Program-made: the position numbers and the translations under genes | In this document: positions 9,317 to 17,393 of the stretch, piece by piece | Numbering within the stretch: the stretch's first letter is position 1 | Layout of the letters: the number at the start of each line of letters is the position of its first letter | The notes under the pieces: generated by a model | Told to the model about the DNA's origin: nothing | The model's input: the letters and a program-made list of their open reading frames with translations, nothing else | Databases searched by the model: none | Assembly (NCBI RefSeq): GCF_005938655.1 | Contig: NZ_VCQT01000032.1 | Span: 1 to 55,543, forward strand | Reading direction: 5' to 3' | Source of the DNA: Alloalcanivorax gelatiniphagus | Lineage (GTDB): Bacteria; Pseudomonadota; Gammaproteobacteria; Pseudomonadales; Alcanivoracaceae | Length of the DNA: 55,543 bases

Positions 9317-9338
9317 AGAAAAGCGGGCGTCACCGCCC
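9317..9338 (-). terminator. Rho-independent terminator after the DUF4336 gene
   Basis: On the minus strand GGGCG-GTGA-CGCCC is followed by GCTTTTCTGTTTTTA. The hairpin is short but the T-rich tail is good. It lies between the stop of the DUF4336 gene and the start of gdhA. Confidence 0.5.
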
Positions 9339-9353
9339 AAGCGTGGTCCGGCC

Positions 9354-10109
9354 CTAAACCCCCAACCAGGAGAAAACCTGGCGCAGATAGGCAGTGCCGT
9401 TGTCGGCGCGCCAGACGCCGTGGGCCATGATCACCTTTTCCGGGCGCCAGGCAAGCATTTGCCGCACCCGGGCACGGGCGCGACGGCGGCGCAGGGTGCT
9501 CAGGCGCACTTCCAGCGGCGCCTTGCCGGGCCGTTCGGTGATGCCCCAGAGCCGCGCGATCCAGCGTTGCCAGGGCTTCCAGTGGTGGCGCAGGAAATGG
9601 TCGCTGAACGCCTCGCTGAAGTCCGCCAGAATCACGGTGCGCGACGGGCGGTGGAAGAACACCACTTCGTCGAGAAACAGGGCCTCGCGCAGCCAGATCT
9701 GATCCAGGGTGCCGGCCCAGGCCGCCGGCGGGGTGTCGTCCAGGGTGCCGGTGAAGGTGAGGTCGGGCCTTTTGCGCTGGCTGGAGGCCGGGCCCCACAG
9801 CTGGGCCTGTGGCCAGGCCTGTTGCCATTCCGCCAGGTACAGGTGATGCAGCTTGTTGGGGCTGACCAGGTAGCGCACCGGCCCAAGCCGGTCCACGAAG
9901 GCGCGCAGCGCCTCGGTAAGCGGCACCGGCGACCATACCCACAGGCCGCCGTCGGGCAGGCGCGCGATCACCGCCCGGGTGGGATACGGCATCCGGTAGA
10001 AATCCACCACCGGGCCATCCACCAGCCACAGGTCCTCGCCAACCTGCACCGGGGTGTCATGGCGGCACTCCTGGTGGGCCGCGGCGGTTTGCTCTGGTGA
10101 GCTTGTCAT
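9354..10109 (-). CDS. DUF4336 (metallo-beta-lactamase-like fold) protein
   Basis: 251 residues. The N-terminal part (TRAVIARLPDGGLWVWSPVPL, YLVSPNKLHHLYL) matches DUF4336 proteins, thought to have a degenerate metallo-beta-lactamase fold; SPNKLHH is the recognisable motif. The middle has ALFLDEVVFFHRPSRTVILADFS, also typical. Reaction unknown. A GGGAG stretch six bases before ATG supports the start. The next gene upstream (DUF1330) is on the same strand 48 bases away, so they may be cotranscribed. Confidence 0.75.
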   Translation of the reverse strand: MTSSPEQTAAAHQECRHDTPVQVGEDLWLVDGPVVDFYRMPYPTRAVIARLPDGGLWVWSPVPLTEALRAFVDRLGPVRYLVSPNKLHHLYLAEWQQAWPQAQLWGPASSQRKRPDLTFTGTLDDTPPAAWAGTLDQIWLREALFLDEVVFFHRPSRTVILADFSEAFSDHFLRHHWKPWQRWIARLWGITERPGKAPLEVRLSTLRRRRARARVRQMLAWRPEKVIMAHGVWRADNGTAYLRQVFSWLGV

Positions 10110-10157
10110 TGATCGCTCCCTGCCAGGAAAGAAAGATGCTGGAACCGGTACGCCGGG

Positions 10158-10469
10158 TCAGGTCGGGGCGGCGGAACCGTCGAGACCATCGACCAGGAAG
10201 AAGGGCCCCACCGATCCCCGTTGCCGGGCCGCTTTGAAGGGGGCGTATTCCTCGCTGTGGTAGAAACCCTCCGCTACCTGCCGGGAGGGAAACTCGATAA
10301 TCAGGAAGGTCCCCGGCGGCGGGCCCTCCCCTTCAATCCGGTCGACCCGGTTGGTGCGCGCCAGGTAACGGCCGCCGAGCCGTTCCACCATGGGCGTGAC
10401 CCGGGCGACATAATCCTTGATCCAACCCGAGTCGGTAAAGTCGATCATCGCAATCGCATAGCATTTCAT
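10158..10469 (-). CDS. DUF1330 family protein
   Basis: 103 residues with the DUF1330 pattern: AIAMIDFTD at the start, YVARVTPMVERLGGRYLARTN in the middle and FLIIEFPSRQVAEGFYHSEEYAPF near the end. These are small dimeric alpha-beta-barrel (ferredoxin-like) cytosolic proteins of unknown role. AGGA precedes the ATG by eight bases. It is first in a probable two-gene unit with the DUF4336 gene. Confidence 0.85.
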   Translation of the reverse strand: MKCYAIAMIDFTDSGWIKDYVARVTPMVERLGGRYLARTNRVDRIEGEGPPPGTFLIIEFPSRQVAEGFYHSEEYAPFKAARQRGSVGPFFLVDGLDGSAAPT

Positions 10470-10599
10470 GACCAGGTCCTCATTACGATAAAACCCTGAC
10501 TATCCATCGGCGTGGCGGCGCGGGCAATGACCGGTTTGCCCGGCGGTTCCTGGCCGGGCCGGGGATCGCCTGTTATAACGGGCGCCTGTTCATGGATGG

Positions 10600-11637
10600 A
10601 TGCTCGCCTTGATCCCGGTCGCCCCTTTTTCACCGCTTTTCCTCGGGTTGCTGACGCTGTCGATGCTGGCCGGCGCGGCGCTCGCGTTGTTCTGGCTGCT
10701 GGTGCTGACCCACCCCGGGGTAGGCGGCTGGCGCCGGCGCCATCGGCGCGGCACCGCACTGCTGTCGGTGGTGTTGGCCGTGCTGTTCGTGCCCTATGTG
10801 GCCTGGCAGGTATTGGGGTGGTGGTCGCTGGCCGAGGGGGTACGGGAGCAGGCGGCGCTGCGGGTGACTCTGCAAGCGCCGGCGCGGGTGGCGGGCATCG
10901 ATATGCCCGCCGGCAGCGAGCTGGTGCTGAAGGAACAGGATCGGCTGGAGAGCTTCGAGCGGGCGGCGTTTCCGGCGCCGGTAACGGTGTACGGCTTCCA
11001 GGCGTCGGCGGTGCGCCGCTTTCTGGACCGGGGCGAGCAGGGCCGGCACTACGTTCCCCGGCGGCTGCGCATGACGCTGGCCGGGGATCAGACCTGGGAA
11101 GGCTGGCGCTGCGCCGGCGGCGAGCCGCTGACCGCGGACCTGGCCCCCGGCGGCACGCCGCGGTGGGTGGACGGCTGCGTGCTGGCCGCCGGCAACCGGC
11201 TGGCCGGCGCCGGACTGCCCGCAGGCAGCGCCCTGCGCGCCTCGAAAGGCACGGTCTACACCAACGGCCGGCGGGACCCGGATCGTTGGGTGGTGGACCT
11301 GCCCGAGGCGGAGGCGGTGCCTCTGGCCGGCGCCCGGCTGCGCGGGCGCATCCACCTGGATGGGGAGCACCGACCGGTGCGTGCCCTGGGCGCCCTGGCG
11401 GAGCCGTTTACCCTGGGCGCCCTGTCCTACCCCGCCGGCACCCGGGTGCGGGTGCGCTTCGCGGCGGGACAGCCGGAGTCCTGGTGGTTCAGCCCGGTTC
11501 AGGACGGAGAGACGCGGCGGCGGGACGGCCCGCCGGTGCCCCCCGGCCAGGCGGTCCATCAGGACCGACAGGGCCGGGTAGTGGAAATCACCGACAACCA
11601 AAGCGCCGGTTTCTTTCAGGCCCTCCCCGTGCGCTGA
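10600..11637 (+). CDS. Unrecognised membrane-anchored protein with repeated beta segments
   Basis: 345 residues. Two hydrophobic helices (about residues 10-37 and 51-72) flank a basic loop (WRRRHRRG); the rest should lie outside the cytoplasm if the N-terminus is inside. The remainder is rich in short beta segments with a recurring pattern: VAGIDMPAGSELVL, LAGAGLPAGSALRA and LGALSYPAGTRVRV, so at least three related units. No catalytic motif is visible and I do not recognise the family. It is a lone gene on the plus strand. GATGGATG precedes the ATG rather than a clear ribosome site, so the start is uncertain. Confidence 0.6.
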   Translation: MLALIPVAPFSPLFLGLLTLSMLAGAALALFWLLVLTHPGVGGWRRRHRRGTALLSVVLAVLFVPYVAWQVLGWWSLAEGVREQAALRVTLQAPARVAGIDMPAGSELVLKEQDRLESFERAAFPAPVTVYGFQASAVRRFLDRGEQGRHYVPRRLRMTLAGDQTWEGWRCAGGEPLTADLAPGGTPRWVDGCVLAAGNRLAGAGLPAGSALRASKGTVYTNGRRDPDRWVVDLPEAEAVPLAGARLRGRIHLDGEHRPVRALGALAEPFTLGALSYPAGTRVRVRFAAGQPESWWFSPVQDGETRRRDGPPVPPGQAVHQDRQGRVVEITDNQSAGFFQALPVR

Positions 11638-11652
11638 AAGGCGGCAGCCCCC

Positions 11653-11730
11653 TTGTAGGAGCGGCTTCAGCCGCGAAAGCGATCATGTGGATCGCGCAGG
11701 GAGATGATCGCGGCTGAAGCCGCTCCTACA
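11653..11730. repeat. Inverted pair of REP elements (GGC/GCC type)
   Basis: TGTAGGAGCGGCTTCAGCCGCGA and its near-complement GATCGCGGCTGAAGCCGCTCCTACA face each other about 30 bases apart. Each unit folds into a GCGGC-TTCA-GCCGC hairpin. The pair lies between the convergent ends of the membrane protein gene and the acyl-CoA dehydrogenase-like gene and may block readthrough. Confidence 0.85.
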
Positions 11731-11764
11731 GCACAGACAACACCGGCAACACCGACAGCGACGG

Positions 11765-12697
11765 CTACAGTTGTTCCCAGGCCCGTTGGGCGCGCAGGGC
11801 ACGGGCCTTGCCGGCCACCTGGAACAGGGGCCGGTCCCGGCGCCAGCGTTCGGCGCTGGCGTCGCCTTCGCCGTCCCAGAGCCCGTCCGCCCGCGCGTAG
11901 AGACTCTGGGTACGGGCCAGGGCGCCGGCCAGGGCCAGGTGGGTCACCGGGTCGTCGGCGGGCCCCTCGCTGACGGCGGCCAGGGTCACCAGGCTGGCGG
12001 TGAGCGCTTCGGCGAAGTCCGCCGGCCAGTGCCGCGCCCGGGCCTCGCGCAGCAGCCAGCTCTGCACCGCCAGGGCGATAAAGGTGTCCTCCACGGCACG
12101 GAACGGTTTCACCACGGTGTCGTAGCCGTCGCCGTCCAGCAGGGCGTCGCCGGGCAGGGCCACCGCCTCGAATACGGCGGCGGTGTGGGGAATCTCCGGC
12201 ACGAACGCCAGGGCCGGCTTGTCCCGCAAAGCCACCCCGTCGGCGCCGGCGGGCACCCGCGCCACTTTCAATACCGGCCGGTCCCCTGGCTGGTCCAGCC
12301 GTGCCACCACCAGCAGTTCGTCACACACCGGCCCCAGGGTGATCCAGCTCTTCTGGCCGTGCAGCCGCCAGCCATCGCCGTCCGCGCGCAGCGTGGTGGT
12401 GATATCCCGGGGCCGGTTGCCGCCCTCTTCCGTGGCGCACAGGGCCAGCCGGACGGCGGGGCCGGGGGTGATGCCGAAGTTCGCCAGCAGGTGACGCAGG
12501 GCCGCCTGGTAGCCGGCGGCGAACGCCCAGCCCACCCGGTCGGCGGCGAAGCCGCCGTACAGGGCCAGCGCCACCGGGTCCCGCTGGTCGCCGGCCAGGC
12601 TTTCCCAGCCGCGGCTCCAGGCGGCCAGGTCGGCGGGCGGCGTGATCGTGACGGGGGCGCGCAGCAGCGCCCCCAGCGTGTCCCGGCACCCGCTCAA
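11765..12697 (-). CDS. Acyl-CoA dehydrogenase-like protein, divergent
   Basis: 310 residues, shorter than typical acyl-CoA dehydrogenases (about 380-400). The middle (LALCATEEGGNRPRDITTTLRADGDGWRLHGQKSWITLGPVCDELLVVAR) matches the beta-domain of the family, with 'T...GSD' replaced by ATEEGGNRP. The C-terminal helical part is reduced, and no clear catalytic glutamate can be placed. It is likely FAD-linked but possibly altered in chemistry. TTG is the likely start, overlapping the stop of the upstream SDR gene (TTGA), which suggests coupling; the two genes form an operon. Confidence 0.7.
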   Translation of the reverse strand: MSGCRDTLGALLRAPVTITPPADLAAWSRGWESLAGDQRDPVALALYGGFAADRVGWAFAAGYQAALRHLLANFGITPGPAVRLALCATEEGGNRPRDITTTLRADGDGWRLHGQKSWITLGPVCDELLVVARLDQPGDRPVLKVARVPAGADGVALRDKPALAFVPEIPHTAAVFEAVALPGDALLDGDGYDTVVKPFRAVEDTFIALAVQSWLLREARARHWPADFAEALTASLVTLAAVSEGPADDPVTHLALAGALARTQSLYARADGLWDGEGDASAERWRRDRPLFQVAGKARALRAQRAWEQL

Positions 12698-13416
12698 AAC
12701 GCGGCCCGCCCGACGGAGGCGCCGCCGTCCACGCAGATCGTCTGGCCGGTCATATAGCCGCTGTCCTCGCCCAGCATAAAGGCCAGGGTGGCGGCGATTT
12801 CCCGGGGTTCACCGAGCCGGTCCATGGGCACCATGGCCAGGTAGGCGGCTTCGCCGTCACTGCCCTTGGCGTTGTTGGCGCGGAACAGTTCGGTCTCGAT
12901 GGGGCCCGGGGCGATGGCGTTGACGGTAATGCCGGTGCGCGCCAGTTCCAGGGCCCAGGTGCGGGTGAAATTGACCATGGCGGCCTTGGCGCTGCCGTAG
13001 GCGGTGCGCCCGGGCAGGCCGAAGATGGTCAGGCTGGAGACATTGACGATACGTCCCCAGCCGCGCGCCTTCATGCCCGGCAGCAGCGCCTGGCTGGCCT
13101 GGATCGCCGGGTGCAGATGCAGGGCGTGGGTGGCGTCGAAGGTGTCCAGGTCGATCTCGCCCAGGGCCTGGGGTTTGATCATGCCCACATTGTTGACCAG
13201 GCCGTCGAACTCGAAACGGCCGGCCAGGTCCTTGAACACCGCGTCGGCCTGATCCCGGTCGCCCAGATCGGCGCTCACCAGGGTGCCCGGAAAGTCCGGG
13301 TCATCCCCCTGGCGGGCAATGCCCACCACGCCATGGCCGCCGGCGGCCAGCCACTCGGCGGTGGCGCGGCCGATGCCCTTGGTGGCGCCGGTGATCAGAT
13401 AGGTACGACGTTTCAT
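12694..13416 (-). CDS. SDR-family oxidoreductase, FabG-like
   Basis: 240 residues of a classical short-chain dehydrogenase. The cofactor motif TGATKGIG (residues 8-15), NNVG, catalytic serine in NVSSLTIFG, and YGSAKAAMVNF (YxxxK) are all in place, as is the terminal TGQTICVDGG. Substrate is probably a 3-hydroxyacyl or secondary alcohol compound; NADP(H) preference is not certain. GGGAG lies seven bases before ATG. It is the first gene of a two-gene unit with the acyl-CoA dehydrogenase-like gene. Confidence 0.85.
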   Translation of the reverse strand: MKRRTYLITGATKGIGRATAEWLAAGGHGVVGIARQGDDPDFPGTLVSADLGDRDQADAVFKDLAGRFEFDGLVNNVGMIKPQALGEIDLDTFDATHALHLHPAIQASQALLPGMKARGWGRIVNVSSLTIFGLPGRTAYGSAKAAMVNFTRTWALELARTGITVNAIAPGPIETELFRANNAKGSDGEAAYLAMVPMDRLGEPREIAATLAFMLGEDSGYMTGQTICVDGGASVGRAAF

Positions 13417-13444
13417 TAAGCTCTCCCGTTTTTGGTTATTGTTG

Positions 13445-14005
13445 TCAGCCGCGCATGGGCTTGAGCGCCTCCGCCCAGCGCTGCAGTTCGTCGAGCATGA
13501 CGATGGCGGATTTCTCCTGCACCTCCTTGGCCTTGAAGGTGCCGTTTTCCAGTTGCTCCTGCACCATGGGCACCGCCACCTGCTCGATCAGCGGCATCAT
13601 TTTCAGGGTGGTCAGGGTCGGCTTGGTGGCTTCCACCGAACGCATGCCCCCGGAGATGCCGCCGTAGCTGACGAACGCCGCCGGCTTGTAGTTCCACTCG
13701 TGGTAGACGTAATTGAGGGCGTTGAGCAGCGCCGGCGTGGGCCCGAAGTTGTACTCCGGCACCACCAGCACATAGGCGTCCGCCTCGTCCACGCTGGCCG
13801 CCCAGCGCTTGGTGTGTTCGTGCTGGTAGTTCTGCTGGCGGGGATGGTTGGGCTCGTCGAACACCGGCAGGTTGAAGTCCGCCAGGTCCACCCAGCGGAC
13901 GTCGAAGTTGCCGTGATGGCGGGCCAGTTCATAGAACCAGGTGCCCACCGTCGAGCCCACCCGGCCCGGGCGGGTGCTGGCGATGATCACATTGAGACGA
14001 AGCAT
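13445..14005 (-). CDS. NADPH-dependent FMN reductase family protein
   Basis: About 186 residues. IIASTRPGRVGS at the N-terminus is the flavin phosphate-binding loop, followed by VVPEYNFGPTPALLNALNYVYHEW, the flavin-ring segment (PEYN), and SYGGISGG. This is the flavodoxin-like FMN reductase/azoreductase family, cytosolic quinone or flavin reduction. ATG 14005 is chosen because AGGAG lies seven bases before it; the frame is open further upstream, but that part has no family similarity. Confidence 0.85.
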   Translation of the reverse strand: MLRLNVIIASTRPGRVGSTVGTWFYELARHHGNFDVRWVDLADFNLPVFDEPNHPRQQNYQHEHTKRWAASVDEADAYVLVVPEYNFGPTPALLNALNYVYHEWNYKPAAFVSYGGISGGMRSVEATKPTLTTLKMMPLIEQVAVPMVQEQLENGTFKAKEVQEKSAIVMLDELQRWAEALKPMRG

Positions 14006-14128
14006 GGTTGGCTCCTTATGCGTGGGCGGTGAAGGAAAAAAGAGGAACACCGGGTTTATCACTATCCGGGCACCGGGCGCAACGTCCGACGCTGGTCGCC
14101 GCGGCATGGGCACACTATTCTAGGCGCC

Positions 14129-14851
14129 ATGCCCCACATCACCCTGCCCCCCTGCCTGCACGATCTGGAAACCCTTGCCCGGGGCCCCGGCCTGGTGCTG
14201 GCCCGCTGTGGTTACCGGCCGGACGCGTTCGCCGGGGACGCCTTCGCCCACGCCGGCATCCCGCTGCCGGCGGGGCTGGAAAAAGCGGTGGCCAAGCGCC
14301 GCACCGAGTACCTGGCCGGCCGGGTGTGCGCCCGTGCCGCCCTGGGCCAGGCCACCGGCCTGGAGGCGGTGCCCGCCATCGGCGACGACCGGGCACCCTG
14401 CTGGCCGGACGGGGCGGTGGGCGCCATCACCCACTCCCACGGCCAGGCCGCCGCCCTGGTGGGCCGCCATGCGGACTGGCAGGGGCTGGGCCTGGATGCG
14501 GAGCACTGGCTGGCGCCGGACCGGGCCCGGCGCCTGGCCGGGCAGCTTCTTACCCCGGCGGAACGGGAGGCGCTGGGCACGCTGGACGATACCGCCTTCG
14601 CCCGCCGCCTGACCCGGGTGTTTTCCATCAAGGAGAGTCTGTTCAAGGCGCTCTATCCGATCACCGGCGTGCGTTTTTATTTCCAGGACGCGGAGATGGT
14701 GGCGGAGGACCACATCGCGCTGCGGCGCGACCTGTCCGATCAGTGGCGGCGGGGCGCCACCGTGGAAGCCCTGTGGCGGGATGAGGACCAGGGCGTGTTG
14801 AGTTGGATCGCGGTGCCGCGGGGGAGGAAGTCATTGGGGGGTCGCGACTGA
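14129..14851 (+). CDS. 4'-phosphopantetheinyl transferase (EntD/Sfp type)
   Basis: 240 residues. Two signature blocks are present: GLGLDAEHW (GxDxE, Mg-binding) and FSIKESLFKALYP (FxxKExxxKA). The N-terminal KRRTEYLAGRVCARAAL is also typical of the EntD branch. It moves phosphopantetheine from CoA to carrier proteins such as ACP. The stop codon is supplied by a REP element (CGCGAC-TGA-AGTCGC), so the last few residues (GGRD) come from repeat sequence. Confidence 0.9.
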   Translation: MPHITLPPCLHDLETLARGPGLVLARCGYRPDAFAGDAFAHAGIPLPAGLEKAVAKRRTEYLAGRVCARAALGQATGLEAVPAIGDDRAPCWPDGAVGAITHSHGQAAALVGRHADWQGLGLDAEHWLAPDRARRLAGQLLTPAEREALGTLDDTAFARRLTRVFSIKESLFKALYPITGVRFYFQDAEMVAEDHIALRRDLSDQWRRGATVEALWRDEDQGVLSWIAVPRGRKSLGGRD

Positions 14852-14904
14852 AGTCGCTCCTACGGCGGCGGAGTTTTTCCCGTAGGAGCGACTTCAGTCG
14901 CGAT
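14841..14904. repeat. Inverted pair of REP elements (GAC/GTC type)
   Basis: GTCGCGACTGAAGTCGCTCC and CGTAGGAGCGACTTCAGTCG face each other about 20 bases apart between convergent genes. The left unit overlaps the end of the phosphopantetheinyl transferase gene and gives it its stop codon. Confidence 0.85.
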
Positions 14905-14912
14905 GCCACCAA

Positions 14913-16688
14913 TCAGAACAGGTCCTGCTCCAGGCTCATCATGGTGGCCGGGCCGGCCTTGATCTGCTCGGCCAGGGCGCCGGCGCGGGGCAGCAGTCGC
15001 TCGAAGTAGAAGCGGCCCACGGTGAGCTTGGCGCGGCCGAAGTCGTCGTCCCGTTGCGCGGCGGTAACCATCATGCGGGCCCACAGCCAGGCGTAGGTGA
15101 CGTAGCCAAACAAGTCCAGGTATTCCACCGCGCTGGCATTGACCATGTCCGGGTTGTCGCCGGCCTGGCGCAGCAGTTCGGCGGTGGTGCTTTCCAGCAG
15201 GTCCACGGCGGCCACCAGCCGTTCGCGGATGCTGTCCAGGCCCTGCTCGTTGGCGTTGTCATCGATCCAGCCGCGCAGGTCGGCCAGGAAGGCGTCCACG
15301 TACTTGCCGCCGTTGCGGGTCACCTTGCGGCCGGCCAGGTCCAGGGCCTGAATGCCGTTGGTGCCCTCGTAGATCTGGGAAATGCGGCAGTCGCGTACGA
15401 ACTGCTCCATGCCCCATTCGCGCACGTAACCGTGGCCACCGAACACCTGCTGGCCGATCACCGTGGTGTCGAAGCCCCGGTCGGTGAAAAACGCCTTGGC
15501 GATGGGCGTCAGCAGTGCCACCCGATCCTGGGCCGCTTTCTGCTCGGCGTCGTTCTCGGAGAACTTGGCCTTGTCCAGTTCCATGCCCACGTAGGTGGAG
15601 AGGGCGCGGCCGCCTTCGTTGAGGGCGCGCATGGTCAGCAGCATGCGGCGCACGTCGCCGTGCACGATGATCGGGTCGGCGTTGCCGCCTTCGTTCTGGA
15701 CGCCGGTGGCGGCGCGGCCCTGCAGGCGCTCGCGGGCGTAATCGGCGGCACTCTGGTAGCTCACCTCGCCCAGGCCCAGGCCCTGGATGCCGATGGACAG
15801 GCGCTCGTAGTTCATCATCGTGAACATGGCGGCCAGCCCCTGGTTGGGCTCGCCGATGATCCAGCCCTTGGCGTCGTCGAAGTTCATCACGCAGGTGGCG
15901 GAACCCTTGATGCCCATCTTGTGTTCGATGGACCCGGCGGCCACGCCATTGCGTTCACCCGGGTTGCCGTCCGCGTCGGGCAGGAACTTGGGCACCAGGA
16001 ACAGGGAGATGCCCTTGGAGCCGGCGGGGGCGTCGGGCAGCTTGGCCAGCACCAGGTGGATAATGTTGTCCACCATGTCGTGCTCACCGCCGGTGATGAA
16101 AATCTTGGTGCCGGAAATATTGAAGGAGCCGTCGTCGTTGGGCACGGCCTTGCTGCGCATGATGCCCAGGTCGGTGCCGCAGTGCGGTTCGGTAAGGCAC
16201 ATGGTGCCGCTCCATTCGCCACTGTACAGCTTCGGCAGATAGGCCTGCTTGAGGTCTTCGCTGGCGTGGGCGTCCAGGCACAGGGTGGCGCCATTGGTCA
16301 GCGCCGGGTACAGCGCGAACGAGGAATTGGCGCTGTGCATCATTTCCTCGAACAACACGGCGAGGGATTTGGGCATGCCCTGGCCACCGAATTCCGGATT
16401 GCCGGAGAACGCGGTCCAGCCGTTTTCGGCGTAGGTTTTGAACGCTTCCTTGAAACCTTTCGGCGTGGTGACCTGACCGTCGTCGAAGTGGCAGCCTTCT
16501 TCGTCGCCGTCGCGGTTAAGCGGAAACAGCAGGTTTTCCACCATTTTTCCCGCTTCATCGAGAATCGCGTCGGACAGGTCGCGGGTGACTTCGGCGGTGG
16601 CGGGCATGGATGCCCACAAACGATCAGCCTGAAATACATCGTTCAAAATGAAACGCATGTCTTCCAACGGCGCTTTGTAGGTAGCCAT
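14913..16688 (-). CDS. Acyl-CoA dehydrogenase with extended C-terminal domain
   Basis: 591 residues, the length of the large acyl-CoA dehydrogenase group with an additional C-terminal helical domain. MCLTEPHCGTDLG and FNISGTKIFITGGEHD form the FAD/substrate beta-domain. The catalytic region is YEGTNGIQALDLAGRKV, which places the base in IYEGTNG. It starts beta-oxidation of acyl-CoA and passes electrons to ETF. GGGAG precedes the ATG. It is strongly similar in order and motifs to the next acyl-CoA dehydrogenase (17394-19190), so the two are paralogues. Confidence 0.9.
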   Translation of the reverse strand: MATYKAPLEDMRFILNDVFQADRLWASMPATAEVTRDLSDAILDEAGKMVENLLFPLNRDGDEEGCHFDDGQVTTPKGFKEAFKTYAENGWTAFSGNPEFGGQGMPKSLAVLFEEMMHSANSSFALYPALTNGATLCLDAHASEDLKQAYLPKLYSGEWSGTMCLTEPHCGTDLGIMRSKAVPNDDGSFNISGTKIFITGGEHDMVDNIIHLVLAKLPDAPAGSKGISLFLVPKFLPDADGNPGERNGVAAGSIEHKMGIKGSATCVMNFDDAKGWIIGEPNQGLAAMFTMMNYERLSIGIQGLGLGEVSYQSAADYARERLQGRAATGVQNEGGNADPIIVHGDVRRMLLTMRALNEGGRALSTYVGMELDKAKFSENDAEQKAAQDRVALLTPIAKAFFTDRGFDTTVIGQQVFGGHGYVREWGMEQFVRDCRISQIYEGTNGIQALDLAGRKVTRNGGKYVDAFLADLRGWIDDNANEQGLDSIRERLVAAVDLLESTTAELLRQAGDNPDMVNASAVEYLDLFGYVTYAWLWARMMVTAAQRDDDFGRAKLTVGRFYFERLLPRAGALAEQIKAGPATMMSLEQDLF

Positions 16689-16727
16689 GATAAATCTCCC
16701 GAAACGTGGCGATTGCGGGAGCCTAGT

Positions 16728-17144
16728 TTAGTCGCGGCGAACCGGGCGTAAACGTTTATTTGTGACCCGCCGTTCATCCTCGGCGGTGGGTTCCGGCCGC
16801 CGCCACATCCACAACAGCAATCCGCAAAGAAACAAAGGCACGCCGATTTTCACGCTGTTCGGCACATTGGAAAGGGCGATCAGCACGACGCTGATCATCA
16901 TCACCGTGGAGGCGGCGCATTTGGCGCGGCGGGACATAGCGCCCTGTTCGCGCCACAGCACGATGGGCGGCCCGAAGCGGGGATGGTTCACCAGCCAGTG
17001 CTCCAGGCGCGGCCAGCCCCGGGTGCCCGCCCAGGCGGCGATCAACATGAACACGGTGGTCGGCATGCCCGGCACCACCACGCCGATCAGCCCGAGGGCC
17101 ACGCACAGCAGTGCCAGACTGCGCCAAAGAAAAGTACGCAGCAT
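16728..17144 (-). CDS. DUF454 (YbaN-like) inner-membrane protein
   Basis: 138 residues. LIGVVVPGMPTTVFMLIAAW is the family signature: a first helix with a PGMPTT turn. WPRLEHWLVNHPRFGPPI follows, then two more hydrophobic helices near residues 80-115. YbaN-type proteins are small integral membrane proteins of unknown role. ATG 17144 starts just before the conserved LRTFLWRSLALL; the frame is open further upstream but runs into REP sequence, so those codons are unlikely to be coding. Confidence 0.85.
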   Translation of the reverse strand: MLRTFLWRSLALLCVALGLIGVVVPGMPTTVFMLIAAWAGTRGWPRLEHWLVNHPRFGPPIVLWREQGAMSRRAKCAASTVMMISVVLIALSNVPNSVKIGVPLFLCGLLLWMWRRPEPTAEDERRVTNKRLRPVRRD

Positions 17145-17200
17145 GGCCACAGTATAAAGCCAACAACGAGCGCCCGCGCCCCCCGGTCCACGCGCCATCA

Positions 17201-17322
17201 TGTAGGAGCGGCTCAGGGCGCGACGCCCTTCCGGGCCCCTTGTAGGAGCGACTTTAGTCGCGATGACGATGGCACCCCAGAGGATCGCGGCTAAAGCGGA
17301 GTGCCGCCCAGTCGCTCCTACC
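17201..17322. repeat. Cluster of degenerate REP elements
   Basis: Three or four units are visible: TGTAGGAGCGGCTCAGGGCG, TGTAGGAGCGACTTTAGTCGCGAT, ATCGCGGCTAAAGCGG and CAGTCGCTCCTAC. Some are interrupted, and one pair is split by an unrelated insert. They fill the spacer upstream of the YbaN-like gene and before the terminator of the second acyl-CoA dehydrogenase. Confidence 0.75.
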
Positions 17323-17339
17323 GGGAGATTCATGGCCAT

Positions 17340-17368
17340 AAAAAAGCCCCGCCGAAGCGGGGCTTTTT
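17340..17368. terminator. Bidirectional rho-independent terminator
   Basis: AAAAAAGCCCCGC-CGAA-GCGGGGCTTTTT has a 7-bp G+C stem, a CGAA loop and A/T runs on both sides. It ends the acyl-CoA dehydrogenase transcript on the minus strand. Confidence 0.9.
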
Positions 17369-17393
17369 CAGAGCCATGCCGGAGCATGCCGGA

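Noticed and set aside
15054-16751. Long open frame on the plus strand opposite the first acyl-CoA dehydrogenase gene
   Set aside because: It is an antisense shadow of a high-G+C gene: rich in Gly/His/Val/Ala, without motifs or ribosome site. The same holds for the long frame opposite the second acyl-CoA dehydrogenase (17301-19220).
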